A stretch of DNA of 64,000 bases from Peteryoungia desertarenae (GCF_005860795.2 NZ_CP058350.1:746001-810000), one strand, 5' to 3'. Numbered from the stretch's first letter, positions 1 to 8,601 are shown. Notes: generated by a model not told the origin, from the sequence alone. Program-made: numbers and translations.

Positions 1-243
1 AGGTCCTCGGCGCTCTCCGGGCGCTACCACGACCAGAACAAGATCGCGCCGCTCAAGCGCAACCTCAATTTTGTCCCCAGCCTTCAAGAGATGGCTCGGT
101 TGGCGCACCGTCTGGCCGTTGACCTTGACATGACCGGCAGCCACACGCTCCTGGGCAAGACTTCTGGATTTGGTGACACGGGCAAAGAAGAGCCACTTGT
201 CGATGCGCTGGCGCGAACCGCTCTGTGCCGCTTCCTGGCTCAT
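1..243 (-). CDS. S4-domain RNA-binding protein (Hsp15-like), 3' part cut off
   Basis: Partial gene running leftward off the window; 81 codons are visible. The N-terminal part reads RIDKWLFFARVTKSRSLAQ followed by VKVNGQTVRQPSH, which is the S4 RNA-binding fold found in ribosome-associated Hsp15/YrfH proteins and in tRNA or rRNA modification enzymes. Such proteins bind structured RNA, often the stalled 50S subunit. The ATG at 243 lies one base after the stop of the upstream helicase gene (TGA, G, ATG), so the two are almost certainly co-transcribed. The C-terminus lies outside the window. Family assignment is from motif recognition; the exact RNA target is unknown. Confidence 0.85.
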   Translation of the reverse strand, partial: MSQEAAQSGSRQRIDKWLFFARVTKSRSLAQERVAAGHVKVNGQTVRQPSHLLKAGDKIEVALERRDLVLVVVAPGERRGP

Positions 244-244
244 C

Positions 245-3200
245 TCACTTCTTCATCTGCTCCTTGAGCGCGGCAAGCTTTGCGAAGGGTGAGTCCGGAT
301 CCACGGGCTTTTCCTTGCGCGGTGGCTTGGCTTCAAAACGGTTGCCTTGAGCCTTTGTATCCCGGTCCGGTCGAGGTCCGCGATCGTTTCGGTCGCCCTT
401 GCCACTGAAGCCACCCTTGTTGCTGTCACGGTCACGGTTCTTGCCGAACTGCTCCTTGCGATTGTCGCGAGCGCGCTCGTCGCGGCGCCCTTCACTGCGC
501 CCGTCTGTACGCGCATCGCCCTGTGCACGCTGGCCCTGGCCACGACGGTCAGGTTGACGAGCACCACCACGCTGGTTGTCATTGCGTCCGCCCGGACGCC
601 ACAACAGGACTGGCTTCGGCTCAGCCGGCGCTTGATCTTCGCCAAGTGCAGCATCGACGATAGCGGCTGCCGGCGTCACATCCTGCGAAACGTCTACGGG
701 CTTCTGCCCCTCATCAACCACAGCAGAGGCATCGCCAGCATCCTCCTTGTCCGCATCATCGGCCTCCGCATCATCGGCGGCAGTGGCGTTATCAGCGGCT
801 GCTGAAGCGGACGGCGACTGGGCAGCGAGGAATGCCGCGGCTTCTTCAGCCGTCACGCTGTCAGCCCGATAACCCAGCCCTTTCAAAATCTCTTCCATAT
901 CATCCGGCGTGGCGCCCAGAATGGACAGCATTGCCGTCGTCGTTGTAAAGCGGCGCCCGTCATACGCCCCCTCAGGACGCGCGCTTGTGCCGGGTTTCCA
1001 CTGGAGAAGTGGGCGAATGAGATCGGCAAGCCGCTCAAGAATGTCAATTCGAACGGCGCGCTTACCAAGGAAGCGGAAACCGGCAAGCTTGTAAAAGGTC
1101 CGCTCGAAGCTGGTATCCGTTACGACTGACGTACGACCGGCAGCCAGAATTGGAATGAGATCGCCATAACCGGGCTTGTCCAGGCCGTCGTTCTTCAAGG
1201 CCCAGAGCAGTGTAATGAGCTCGGCCGGAGCAGGCTTGAGCAGAGCCGGCATGAAGATGTGATAAGCACCGAAGCGTACTCCATAACGACGCATTGATGC
1301 GCGCGCATCCTGATCGAGCGTCTTTACATCATCGGCAACATCGCGACGGAAAAGCACGCCGAGATTTTCAACGAGCTGGAATGCCAATCCCTTGGCGAGA
1401 CCCTGGAGGTCTTCCGCACGCGATAAATCATCGAGCGGCTTCAGGACCGTCGAGATATGGTGATTGACGAAACGTTCGATGCGGGCAACCACGTGATCAC
1501 GTGCGGTGCCCGACAACTGCTCATCAGCAAGCAGGATAACGCGGGGATGCAACATGTGATCGGTGCCGGAAAGTCGCGCCACGGGATCGCCAAGCCAACG
1601 CACCAAACCATCGGAACTGATCGCGAGATCGCCATTTCCTGACGCATGGAGCCGCGCAGCACGTGCTTCGAATTCCAGCGCAAGTGCCTTATACGCGGCA
1701 GCGAGAACGGCCTTCGCATCAGACCCCTCTGTCCCAGAGATCGGCGTGAACCGGAAACCGGCAAGTTGACCCATGGCATGGCCTTCTACGAAGACATCGC
1801 CGTTCACACTGATTTCAGCTTCCAACATCGCATTCTCTCTCAAGCGCTTCATGAGCACAGATGTCCTGCGATCAACAAAGCGTTTCGTCAACCGTTCATG
1901 TAGCGCATCGGACAATCGATCTTCGATTTCCCGCGTCTTTTCTTGCCAGTGTGTCGGATCGGCAAGCCAGCCTGGCCGGTTCGACACATAAGTCCATGTT
2001 CTGATCTGCGCAATACGCGCTGACAAGGTATCGATTTCACCATCGGTACGATCTGCCCGGCGGACCTGCTCAGCGAGGAAATCCTCGTTCACGGTACCAT
2101 AACGCACGAGATCGAAAAAAAGGCTCTGAATCAGATCTGCATGTTGTGCAGGCGTTATGCGGCGATAATCAGGAAGCGCACAGGCTTCCCACAGTGTTTC
2201 GACTCGATCAGGCCGATCAGCGAGATCGATGATTTCCGGGTAGCGAGCAAGAAACTCCAGAGCCTGCTGGTCGATCGCTGGCAAGGCACGTGTGAGACCC
2301 TCAACGCGAGGCGCGGCATCAAGACTGCGCTGGAGCGCTGAAACAGACGAAAAATCGAATTGAGCAGAGCGCCACTGTAAAACCTTGACGTTGTCAAACT
2401 CGTGCGACTGCAACCGCTCAACAAGTTCGTCGTCAAATGGGTCAACCCGTCCCGTGACACCGAATGTCCCATCCTTGAGGTGCCGACCTGCGCGTCCGGC
2501 AATCTGGCCAAGCTCGCCCGGGTTCAGATTGCGGAACTGGTAACCGTCGAATTTGCGATCCTGAGCAAAAGCGACATGATCGACATCGAGATTCAGTCCC
2601 ATGCCTATGGCGTCAGTTGCCACAAGATACTCAACGTCACCCTCTTGATAGAGACCGACCTGGGCATTTCGCGTGCGTGGGCTGAGCGCCCCCAGGACGA
2701 CGGCGGCGCCACCGCGCTGACGTCGGATCAACTCGGCAATGGCGTAAACCTCATCAGCCGAGAAGGCGACAATCGCAGTTCGCTGCGGAAGGCGGGTGAT
2801 CTTCTTCTGACCGGCATAAAAGAGCTGCGACAGTCGCGGCCTTTCTACGATGGTGATCCCTGGCAACAGTTGCAGCAGGATCGGCTTCATCGTCGCCGAG
2901 CCGAGAAGCAGCGTTTCGTCGCGCCCTCGCAGATTGAGAAGTCGATCCGTGAAGATATGACCGCGCTCAAGGTCCCCGGCCAGCTGGATCTCATCGATGG
3001 CGACAAAGGAAGCTTTGGTCTCCCTCGGCATCGCTTCGACAGTACAGACCGAAAAGCGGGCATTCGGAGGACTGATCTTTTCCTCCCCCGTCACCAAGGC
3101 CACATTCTGCGGCCCCACCCGTTCGGCAACCCGTGTATAGACCTCTCGCGCCAGCAGGCGAAGTGGCAGGCCGATAATGCCTGAGCCATGGGCAACCATC

Positions 3201-3292
3201 CGCTCGATCGCATAGTGCGTCTTGCCGGTATTCGTCGGTCCCAGCACAGCTGTGACGCTGCGACCGCTCAGGATCATGGGGTGGGTGTTCAA
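245..3292 (-). CDS. Suv3-like ATP-dependent RNA helicase with long charged C-terminal tail
   Basis: Superfamily 2 helicase of 1015 aa. Walker A is GPTNTGKTH at residues 18-26, motif II is DEIQ near residue 97, and motif VI (QIAGRAGR) is near 263; this layout is that of mitochondrial Suv3 and its alphaproteobacterial relatives, which unwind RNA for decay. The last ~200 residues are low complexity: an acidic Ala/Asp stretch, then an Arg/Gly/Asp-rich basic segment of the kind that binds RNA or partners. The start is TTG with GGAG six bases upstream; the first in-frame ATG (codon 6) has no ribosome site. It is followed one base later by the S4-domain gene, which supports a joint role in RNA metabolism. 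Its physiological substrate is not shown by the sequence. Confidence 0.88.
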   Translation of the reverse strand: MNTHPMILSGRSVTAVLGPTNTGKTHYAIERMVAHGSGIIGLPLRLLAREVYTRVAERVGPQNVALVTGEEKISPPNARFSVCTVEAMPRETKASFVAIDEIQLAGDLERGHIFTDRLLNLRGRDETLLLGSATMKPILLQLLPGITIVERPRLSQLFYAGQKKITRLPQRTAIVAFSADEVYAIAELIRRQRGGAAVVLGALSPRTRNAQVGLYQEGDVEYLVATDAIGMGLNLDVDHVAFAQDRKFDGYQFRNLNPGELGQIAGRAGRHLKDGTFGVTGRVDPFDDELVERLQSHEFDNVKVLQWRSAQFDFSSVSALQRSLDAAPRVEGLTRALPAIDQQALEFLARYPEIIDLADRPDRVETLWEACALPDYRRITPAQHADLIQSLFFDLVRYGTVNEDFLAEQVRRADRTDGEIDTLSARIAQIRTWTYVSNRPGWLADPTHWQEKTREIEDRLSDALHERLTKRFVDRRTSVLMKRLRENAMLEAEISVNGDVFVEGHAMGQLAGFRFTPISGTEGSDAKAVLAAAYKALALEFEARAARLHASGNGDLAISSDGLVRWLGDPVARLSGTDHMLHPRVILLADEQLSGTARDHVVARIERFVNHHISTVLKPLDDLSRAEDLQGLAKGLAFQLVENLGVLFRRDVADDVKTLDQDARASMRRYGVRFGAYHIFMPALLKPAPAELITLLWALKNDGLDKPGYGDLIPILAAGRTSVVTDTSFERTFYKLAGFRFLGKRAVRIDILERLADLIRPLLQWKPGTSARPEGAYDGRRFTTTTAMLSILGATPDDMEEILKGLGYRADSVTAEEAAAFLAAQSPSASAAADNATAADDAEADDADKEDAGDASAVVDEGQKPVDVSQDVTPAAAIVDAALGEDQAPAEPKPVLLWRPGGRNDNQRGGARQPDRRGQGQRAQGDARTDGRSEGRRDERARDNRKEQFGKNRDRDSNKGGFSGKGDRNDRGPRPDRDTKAQGNRFEAKPPRKEKPVDPDSPFAKLAALKEQMKK

Positions 3293-3670
3293 TGACCGCT
3301 CCGCTATTGAGGATCACCAGCCTGAAGGAGTTGAGCCTCCAGGTCCTCCTGACCCTGCCGCAACACATGGCGATGAACTAAGGCAAAGGCAAGCCGGGAA
3401 ACCGGATGGCTCAAAAAAAGCAGCCCAAATCCTTGAACAGAATCAGTTTTCCGGTCCCGCGCAGGAGCCTGGAACACTGAGCGAACGAATCGGCGACGAA
3501 TCGTTGACTCCCGCCGATTCAGGTTTTGTTCACGGCTAGATATCGCCAGCATCAATGATCTGATGCACTATATCCTGAATCACCCAAGTCCAAGCTTTCG
3601 GACATGTCTGACGCCGCTACGCCGGAACAATCTGGTAAATCGACACGTTTGCAGCGGCGAAGGACGACAG
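3293..3670. other. 378-bp intergenic region with a GANTC-rich element
   Basis: No convincing gene here. The open frames on both strands lack family features and ribosome sites. The right half holds the repeated element annotated at 3483-3543. The region separates the leftward helicase from the rightward hydrolase operon, so it should carry promoters for both. Confidence 0.6.
3483..3543 (+). repeat. 61-bp element, copy 1, with four GANTC sites
   Basis: Aligns without gaps to 5195-5255 (offset 1712). Shared blocks are GAACGAATCG, CGACGAATCG and, 21 bases further on, TTTGTTCACG followed by CTA-N-ATAT. This copy holds four GANTC sequences within 34 bases (3487, 3498, 3506, 3516), the target of the cell-cycle methylase CcrM. 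GAATCGGCG at 3487 and CGCCGATTC at 3512 form a 9-bp inverted repeat. It lies 127 bp upstream of the hydrolase start, where a promoter is expected. Confidence 0.7.
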
Positions 3671-4669
3671 ATGAAACCGAGCCCACCGCCAGCCACCTGG
3701 ATCAGTCAAGAACCCGGCGAGGAACGCTATGTCCTCCTGCATGGCATGGTGATGGCACCCTGTTTCTGGCAAACCTATGCGCCTCCAATTACGAGGAGAG
3801 GCGCGACGGTGGCCTATCCTTTACCTGGCCATGCGCCATGGCTTCTGGAGGGGGCGCAAACGGCAATCACCCGTGAAATGTTGACGGATCAGCTCGCTGC
3901 AGCGATCAGGCGAGACTTCGACGGCAAACCGGTTGTCCTGATCGGTCATTCCACAGGCGGGTTTACCGCCCTGCTCCTGGCACTGGCCCATCCGGATCTG
4001 GTGAAGTCTATTGTCCTGATTGGGGCATTCGCCTGTGGTCGCTTTGACGGTCAGGAGCGCTTAGCCGCAAGGCTTCTGCGAATACCCCATCTCGGTCCTC
4101 TGCTTTTTCGCCAATTCTTCAGGCGCTGGACAGCGACCAGCGAACGTTTTCGCTGGGGCTCGATCGAATGCGTCTTCGACAAGTCATGTCCATGGGAAGA
4201 TGAGATAGCGATCCGGACAATGGACGCAGTCCGCCACCATTTGCTGCGGGCGAGACCAGATGAGATTGCAGCCTGCATCCAGTTCATGTCCAGCACCTCG
4301 CTCCTGCAGGAACTGTCATCAGTCGCCAAACCTGTCTTGAACATCATCGGGGCCAATGACGAAATCGTACCCCCTCCCCATCAGTTGCGACTGTCTCGAC
4401 TGATCGCCGGAGCGCAGACTGTGATCCTGCGAAATTGCGGACATCTGCCGATGGTTGAGCACCGCGAAATGACCGACACCCTGATCGAAGGCTTTCTGCG
4501 CAGCCCACCCGGCTCCAGGGGATTTCGTGACGCGGCAATTGGCGCGACTTTCAGACTGACAGATTTGGAACTGCAAGATGGTCAGGTGCTGCACCAGCCC
4601 GGGAAGACGGAACAAAGCCAATCTGATGGCGTTCTGAGAGCACCTCGTCGCGCAATGACGCAAGGTTAG
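3671..4669 (+). CDS. alpha/beta hydrolase
   Basis: Predicted 332-aa cytoplasmic hydrolase. The oxyanion motif LHGMVM is near residue 23, the nucleophile elbow GHSTGG has Ser94, and the acid (Asp230 in NDEIVPP) and base (His258 in CGHLP) follow in family order. An ATG at 3563 would give 36 more residues without family character; the ATG at 3671 follows GAAGGACGACAG and is preferred. About 45 residues after the domain are unusual for the family and low in structure. It heads a compact operon with the DUF3309 gene (12-bp gap) and a lipoprotein gene, preceded by the GANTC-rich element. The substrate cannot be read from the sequence; esterase, haloperoxidase-like or lactonase activity is possible. 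Confidence 0.82.
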   Translation: MKPSPPPATWISQEPGEERYVLLHGMVMAPCFWQTYAPPITRRGATVAYPLPGHAPWLLEGAQTAITREMLTDQLAAAIRRDFDGKPVVLIGHSTGGFTALLLALAHPDLVKSIVLIGAFACGRFDGQERLAARLLRIPHLGPLLFRQFFRRWTATSERFRWGSIECVFDKSCPWEDEIAIRTMDAVRHHLLRARPDEIAACIQFMSSTSLLQELSSVAKPVLNIIGANDEIVPPPHQLRLSRLIAGAQTVILRNCGHLPMVEHREMTDTLIEGFLRSPPGSRGFRDAAIGATFRLTDLELQDGQVLHQPGKTEQSQSDGVLRAPRRAMTQG

Positions 4670-4681
4670 GAGAGGGTCCCC

Positions 4682-4834
4682 ATGAACACGATTATCGTCA
4701 TCATTCTCATTCTGCTTCTGATCGGCGCCCTGCCGAGTTGGGGGTATAGCCGGGGCTGGGGATATGGACCGTCAGGTGGCTTGGGACTGATACTGCTCAT
4801 CATCATCATCCTGATGCTGATGGGGCGAATTTAA
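4682..4834 (+). CDS. DUF3309 small membrane protein
   Basis: A 50-aa protein, MNTIIVIILILLLIGALPSW at the start, then a Gly/Tyr/Trp-rich turn and a second hydrophobic stretch of Leu and Ile ending in GRI. This is the typical DUF3309 form, a two-helix hairpin in the inner membrane found widely in alphaproteobacteria. The ribosome site TAGGAGAG lies 8 bases before the ATG. It sits between the hydrolase (12-bp gap) and the lipoprotein gene (21-bp gap), so all three are probably on one transcript. DUF3309 has no known function. Confidence 0.85.
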   Translation: MNTIIVIILILLLIGALPSWGYSRGWGYGPSGGLGLILLIIIILMLMGRI

Positions 4835-4855
4835 CAGACCGTCGAAAGGTACAAG

Positions 4856-5113
4856 ATGATGAAAAAAACGCTTCTCGTTCTCGCACTGATTTCCCCACTG
4901 GCCGCATGCACCGCGACCGAACGCGGCGCCTCCATCGGCGCGGCATCGGGTGCTGCCATCGGCGGTATCGCAACTGGTGATGTTCGTGGCGCAGCAGTCG
5001 GCGCAGCAGTCGGCGGCGTTGCTGGTGCCCTTGTCGGCCAGTCGCAGGAGCGCGCAGGATACTGCATCTATCGCGACCGCTACGACCGCACCTACGAAGC
5101 GCGCTGCCGCTGA
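4856..5113 (+). CDS. glycine-zipper lipoprotein, small
   Basis: An 85-aa protein with a lipoprotein signal (MMKKTLLVLALISPLAAC); lipobox cysteine at residue 18. Residues 24-62 are a glycine zipper of repeated GAAxGAAIGG and GAAVGG units, as in outer-membrane 17-kDa antigen or YMGG-type proteins. The C-terminus carries a short conserved cationic end (YRDRYDRTYEARC). Expected in the outer membrane facing the periplasm. The double ATG start follows AAAGG. Last gene of the three-gene operon; a strong terminator follows 15 bp after the stop. Confidence 0.83.
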   Translation: MMKKTLLVLALISPLAACTATERGASIGAASGAAIGGIATGDVRGAAVGAAVGGVAGALVGQSQERAGYCIYRDRYDRTYEARCR

Positions 5114-5128
5114 GTTTGGCATTTTCCC

Positions 5129-5164
5129 AAAAGCCGTCGGACCGCGCGGTTCGGCGGCTTTTCG
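5129..5164 (+). terminator. Rho-independent terminator after the lipoprotein gene
   Basis: AAAAGCCG...CGGCTTTT stem with a GC-rich inner part (ACCGCGCGGT) and a T run on the + strand. It starts 15 bp downstream of the stop codon and ends the hydrolase-DUF3309-lipoprotein operon. Confidence 0.85.
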
Positions 5165-5194
5165 TTGCTGGCATTAACGTCTAGGCCAAAGCCG

Positions 5195-5255
5195 GAACGA
5201 ATCGACGACGAATCGCGCACCGAAGCATCTTCCCGGTTTGTTCACGACTACATAT
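5195..5255 (+). repeat. 61-bp element, copy 2, with two GANTC sites
   Basis: Same orientation and spacing as copy 1 at 3483-3543; about two thirds of positions agree. GAATC occurs at 5199 and 5210, TTTGTTCACG at 5237-5246 and ACTACATAT ends it. The sequence just after (AATAGTTAACCATA) is AT-rich and promoter-like, yet no intact rightward gene follows, only a pseudogene on the other strand. Confidence 0.65.
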
Positions 5256-5323
5256 TGTGGAATAACAAATAGTTAACCATAGGGCGTGGTGGATATTAAG
5301 AATTTCGTCCCCGATTCCAGAGT

Positions 5324-5677
5324 TCAATCCTTAACAGGAAGCCCGAGTCTCTCACGCAAGGCACGATACTGTGCCGGATTGGTATCGGACATCGCTTCGT
5401 CCCGGTCCGAAGGTAAATCGTGGTACTCGATCGGTTAATGAAACTGATCCGCCGTGAAGTCGAAGCGGCGACCATCAATAGAGTTGTAGAAGTGCGGTCC
5501 CTGCGGAAGTGGCGTCTTCAAGATCAGCCCGCCAAACACGTCCTGTACGACGAGGCTGGTGACACCACACTGCCCCCTCGCCGGATTGCCTAATGACCAA
5601 AGGCTGGAGGTCTCGCGCGACCAAGCTTTGGTAAGCCGGTCGGCAAATTTCTCGAGATCGACAATCTAATAAGCCAT
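5324..5677 (-). pseudogene. YunG-like protein, broken by two stop codons
   Basis: Reading leftward from the ATG at 5677 in a single frame gives 118 codons that look like the YunG family (small conserved protein of unknown function): motifs LTKAWSRETSSLW, ARGQCGVTSLVVQD, FGGLILKT, HFYNSIDGRRFDFT, LPSDRDEAM and QYRALRERL. The frame is intact in length but has TAG at codon 4 (5666-5668) and TAA at codon 81 (5435-5437), then the expected stop at 5324-5326. There is no frameshift. The protein cannot be made whole unless stops are read through, so it is a recent decay product. No alternative start in frame after the first stop has a ribosome site. Confidence 0.78.
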
Positions 5678-5698
5678 GCTGCTGCCCGAGAACGAACA

Positions 5699-5719
5699 AG
5701 GCCGGCGCAAGGCCGGCCT
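5699..5719 (-). terminator. Hairpin terminator after phaB
   Basis: Perfect 8-bp stem AGGCCGGC/GCCGGCCT with a 5-base loop, 24 bp past the phaB stop. The trailing T content in the leftward direction is modest (TTGTTCGTTC), so termination may be partial. Confidence 0.65.
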
Positions 5720-5742
5720 CTAAGTCAGAGCCTCTTCGTCGG

Positions 5743-6468
5743 TTAGACGAAGAACTGGCCACCATTGGCGGAGATTGTGGAGCCGGTGATGAAGCCGGCA
5801 TCGTCGGAGGCAAGGAAGACAACGCAGCGTGCAATCTCTTCCGGCTCGCCTAGACGACCAACCGGGATCTGCGGGATGATGCGCTCGTTCAGTACCTTTT
5901 CCGGAATGGCGCGGACCATCTCGGTTCCAATGTAACCAGGGCAGATCGCATTGACGGTAATGCCCTTGGCAGCACCCTCTTGGGCAAGCGCTTTGGTGAA
6001 GCCCAGATCACCAGCCTTGGCTGCGGAGTAATTGGCCTGGCCCATCTGACCCTTCTGACCATTGATCGAGGAGATGTTGATGATCCGGCCAAAGCTGCGG
6101 TCTCTCATGCCGCTCCACACCGGATGCGTCATGTTGAAGAGACCCGTCAGATTCGTACCGATCACCTCGTTCCACTGCTCCGGCGACATCTTGTGGAACA
6201 TGGCATCGCGGGTAATGCCGGCATTGTTGACAAGCACCTCGATCGGCCCCAGCGCCGCCTCGACCTGCGCAATCCCGTCAGCGCAAGCCTGATAGTTCGA
6301 AACATCCCACTTGAAGACGGAGATGCCGGTTTCGGCTTCAAAAGCTTTTGCCTTCTCGTCATTGCCGGCATAGTTTGCCGCCACCTTGTAGCCGGCTTCC
6401 TTGAGAGCTACCGAGATTGCCGCCCCGATGCCGCGTGTACCCCCTGTCACGAGTGCCACTCTGCTCAT
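5743..6468 (-). CDS. phaB: acetoacetyl-CoA reductase (NADPH)
   Basis: 241-aa short-chain dehydrogenase that reduces acetoacetyl-CoA to (R)-3-hydroxybutyryl-CoA, the second step of polyhydroxybutyrate synthesis. Cofactor loop TGGTRGIG at residues 8-15, NNAG at 81-84, catalytic Ser134, Tyr147 and Lys151 (YSAAK). The segment GMRDRSFGRIINISSINGQK is characteristic of PhaB, and the length matches the family. The ATG follows GGGGAGGAATGAC. It lies 146 bp downstream of phaA on the same strand and the two probably share a transcript. The polymerase gene phaC is not in the window. Confidence 0.96.
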   Translation of the reverse strand: MSRVALVTGGTRGIGAAISVALKEAGYKVAANYAGNDEKAKAFEAETGISVFKWDVSNYQACADGIAQVEAALGPIEVLVNNAGITRDAMFHKMSPEQWNEVIGTNLTGLFNMTHPVWSGMRDRSFGRIINISSINGQKGQMGQANYSAAKAGDLGFTKALAQEGAAKGITVNAICPGYIGTEMVRAIPEKVLNERIIPQIPVGRLGEPEEIARCVVFLASDDAGFITGSTISANGGQFFV

Positions 6469-6614
6469 GTCATTCCTCCCCTTTTTGTTGTTGCAGTTGC
6501 ACGTGTCGCGTTTGCCAAGTCGCGTTGACCCGGGCTGACGATTCGCACCTTGAGGCCGTGCACCGCATGAACCCTCCTGGCCGGCATTGTCAGCCCAGTT
6601 TCGCCGTCGTCAGA

Positions 6615-7796
6615 TCAGAAAGCCTCAACACACATGGCAATGCCCATGCCGCCACCGATGCAAAGGGTTGCCAGACCCTTCTTCGCGCCACGACGCTTCA
6701 TCTCGAACACCAGCGTATTGAGGACGCGAGCACCCGAAGCACCTACAGGGTGACCTATAGCGATCGCGCCGCCGTTGACGTTCACGATCGACGTATCCCA
6801 GCCAAGGTCCTTGTTGACCGCGCAGGCTTGGGCGGCGAAAGCCTCATTCGCCTCAACCAGGTCGAGATCGGACACCTTCCACCCAGCCTTCTCGAGTGCC
6901 TTGCGGGAGGCCGGAATTGGTCCGGTACCCATGATCTTCGGGTCGACACCTGCAGTAGCCCAGGAAACGATACGGACCAGCGGTGTGATACCGCGCCGTG
7001 ATGCCTCCGCTTCTGTCATCAGAAGTGCAGCGGCCGCCCCGTCATTGATGCCCGAAGCATTGCCGGCAGTAACCGTTCCCTCCTTGTCGAAAGCAGGTTT
7101 CAGCTTCGTCATGCTGTCCAGCGTCGCGCCATGGCGGATGTATTCATCGGCATCAACCGTCACGTCGCCCTTACGACCGGGGACGACAACTGGAACGATC
7201 TCATCCTTGAAGCGACCTGCAAGCTGGGCAGCCTCTGCCTTGTTTTGCGAAGCGACCGCAAAAGCATCCTGCTCATCGCGGGACAACTGCCACTGACGCG
7301 CGACATTCTCCGCAGTCGTTCCCATGTGATAGCCGTAGAAGGCATCGGTCAGACCATCCTTGATCATTGTATCGATCATCTTGAGGTCGCCCATCTTCGT
7401 GCCGCCGCGCAGATGGGCGCAATGCGGTGCCATCGACATGGATTCCTGTCCGCCGGCGACGATGATCTTGGCATCGCCTGTCGCGATCTGCTGCATACCC
7501 AGGGCCACGGCGCGCAAACCGGAACCGCAAAGCTGATTCATGCCCCAGGCGGTCGCTTCTTGCGGAATACCTGCCTTCATGGCCGCCTGACGCGCCGGGT
7601 TCTGGCCGGCCCCTGCCGTCAGAATTTGTCCAAGAATGACTTCGTCCACTTCCGCAGCATCAACCCCGGCGCGGTCCAGCACCCCCTTGATAGCGACAGC
7701 GCCCAGATCATGGGCGGCAACATTGGCAAACGCACCGTTGAATGAGCCAACCGGCGTTCTAGCTGCACTTGCGATTACGATGGATGGGCTGCTCAT
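6615..7796 (-). CDS. phaA: acetyl-CoA C-acetyltransferase (beta-ketothiolase)
   Basis: 393-aa thiolase condensing two acetyl-CoA to acetoacetyl-CoA, the entry step to polyhydroxybutyrate and also usable for ketone-body breakdown. Nucleophile Cys90 (NQLCGSG), His349 ([10 protein letters not shown]) and the second catalytic Cys379 (CIGGG) are present. The frame stays open 44 codons upstream, but the start at 7796 has TTGGAGGAAA in front and the normal N-terminus [17 protein letters not shown]. It is followed by phaB and diverges from phaR, the usual rhizobial order. Confidence 0.96.
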   Translation of the reverse strand: MSSPSIVIASAARTPVGSFNGAFANVAAHDLGAVAIKGVLDRAGVDAAEVDEVILGQILTAGAGQNPARQAAMKAGIPQEATAWGMNQLCGSGLRAVALGMQQIATGDAKIIVAGGQESMSMAPHCAHLRGGTKMGDLKMIDTMIKDGLTDAFYGYHMGTTAENVARQWQLSRDEQDAFAVASQNKAEAAQLAGRFKDEIVPVVVPGRKGDVTVDADEYIRHGATLDSMTKLKPAFDKEGTVTAGNASGINDGAAAALLMTEAEASRRGITPLVRIVSWATAGVDPKIMGTGPIPASRKALEKAGWKVSDLDLVEANEAFAAQACAVNKDLGWDTSIVNVNGGAIAIGHPVGASGARVLNTLVFEMKRRGAKKGLATLCIGGGMGIAMCVEAF

Positions 7797-8025
7797 GGAT
7801 ATTTCCTCCAACTCTTCGATGTTGAGACGAAACTGACAAAGGTTGTCCCCGCTGTCAAACGCCATCGACACCAACCTTTCCTTCTTTGGTTGCAGGCTCG
7901 TGACTTTCGTCAATTGCCGGTCTTGCAACGCACAAAGAGATTGTCACCGCACTTCATTTGCGCTTACATTCATTGCGGGAAGAGCAAAAAAATTGACGAA
8001 ATTGGACGGGGTTAGGAGACTGAGC
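7797..8025. promoter_or_regulatory. divergent phaA / phaR control region
   Basis: 229 bp between two outward-facing starts, so it must contain promoters for the PHB biosynthetic genes and for their regulator. TTGC-containing stretches (TTGCAACGCA, TTTGCGCTTACATTCATTGCG) recur between 7920 and 7980. PhaR is known to bind DNA near its own and phasin genes, but I cannot fix a site by eye. Confidence 0.5.
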
Positions 8026-8601
8026 ATGGCAAAAGCCGATGGCGAGATCGTGATCAAGAAATATGCCAACCGGCGCCTCTACAATACGGGCACGAGCACC
8101 TACGTGACGCTGGAGGATCTGGCGAAGATGGTGAAGAAGGGAGAGGAGTTCACCGTCCAGGATGCCAAGAGCGGCGAAGACATCACGCACTCTGTTCTAA
8201 CCCAGATCATATTCGAACAGGAATCCAAGACCGGGAATACTCTACTCCCAATCTCGTTTTTGCGTCAGTTGATCAGCTATTATGGCGACCAGATGCAAAT
8301 GGTCGTGCCGAGCTTCCTCGAACACTCGATGAAGGCATTTACGGAACAGCAAGCCCAGTTCCGTGAACAGATGACCACTGCCTTTGGCGAGACGCCGCTT
8401 TCCAAGAACCTTCATGTGCCGATGCAGTTGATGGAAGAACAGGTCAAGCGGAACACGGAGATGTTTCAGCAGGCGATGAACATGTTCTCTCCTTTCCTGG
8501 GCGCCCAACCGCCCAAGGAGACGCGCAAGGCGGAAGCGAAGGACATTGACGAACTGAAGGAACAGCTGCGGAACTTGCAGAACAAGCTCGACAGCCTCTA
8601 G
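8026..8601 (+). CDS. phaR: polyhydroxyalkanoate synthesis repressor PhaR
   Basis: 191-aa regulator. Residues 8-70 form the PHB/PHA accumulation regulator DNA-binding domain (IKKYANRRLYNTGTSTYVTL), followed by the PHB-binding repeat (QIIFEQE, PISFLRQLISYYGDQMQ) and a C-terminal coiled coil (DIDELKEQLRNLQNKLDSL). The family senses PHB granules and controls phasin and other storage genes; in rhizobia it is also called AniA and affects carbon flow and exopolysaccharide. The ATG at 8026 has TTAGGAGAC upstream; the open frame further upstream (from 7843) lacks family sequence. Divergent from phaA. Confidence 0.95.
   Translation: MAKADGEIVIKKYANRRLYNTGTSTYVTLEDLAKMVKKGEEFTVQDAKSGEDITHSVLTQIIFEQESKTGNTLLPISFLRQLISYYGDQMQMVVPSFLEHSMKAFTEQQAQFREQMTTAFGETPLSKNLHVPMQLMEEQVKRNTEMFQQAMNMFSPFLGAQPPKETRKAEAKDIDELKEQLRNLQNKLDSL

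Noticed and set aside
3483-3510. EcfG-type or LexA-type promoter box in the repeat element
   Set aside because: GAAC to CGTT spacing is 15 in copy 1 and the second box is missing in copy 2; the GTTC-N7-GTTC pattern of the SOS box is not met.
3304-3555. 83-codon leftward frame between helicase and hydrolase
   Set aside because: No family resemblance or ribosome site, and it crosses the GANTC element.
5475-5834. Leftward 119-codon frame overlapping phaB
   Set aside because: Overlaps phaB out of frame; the YunG-like remains lie in another frame.
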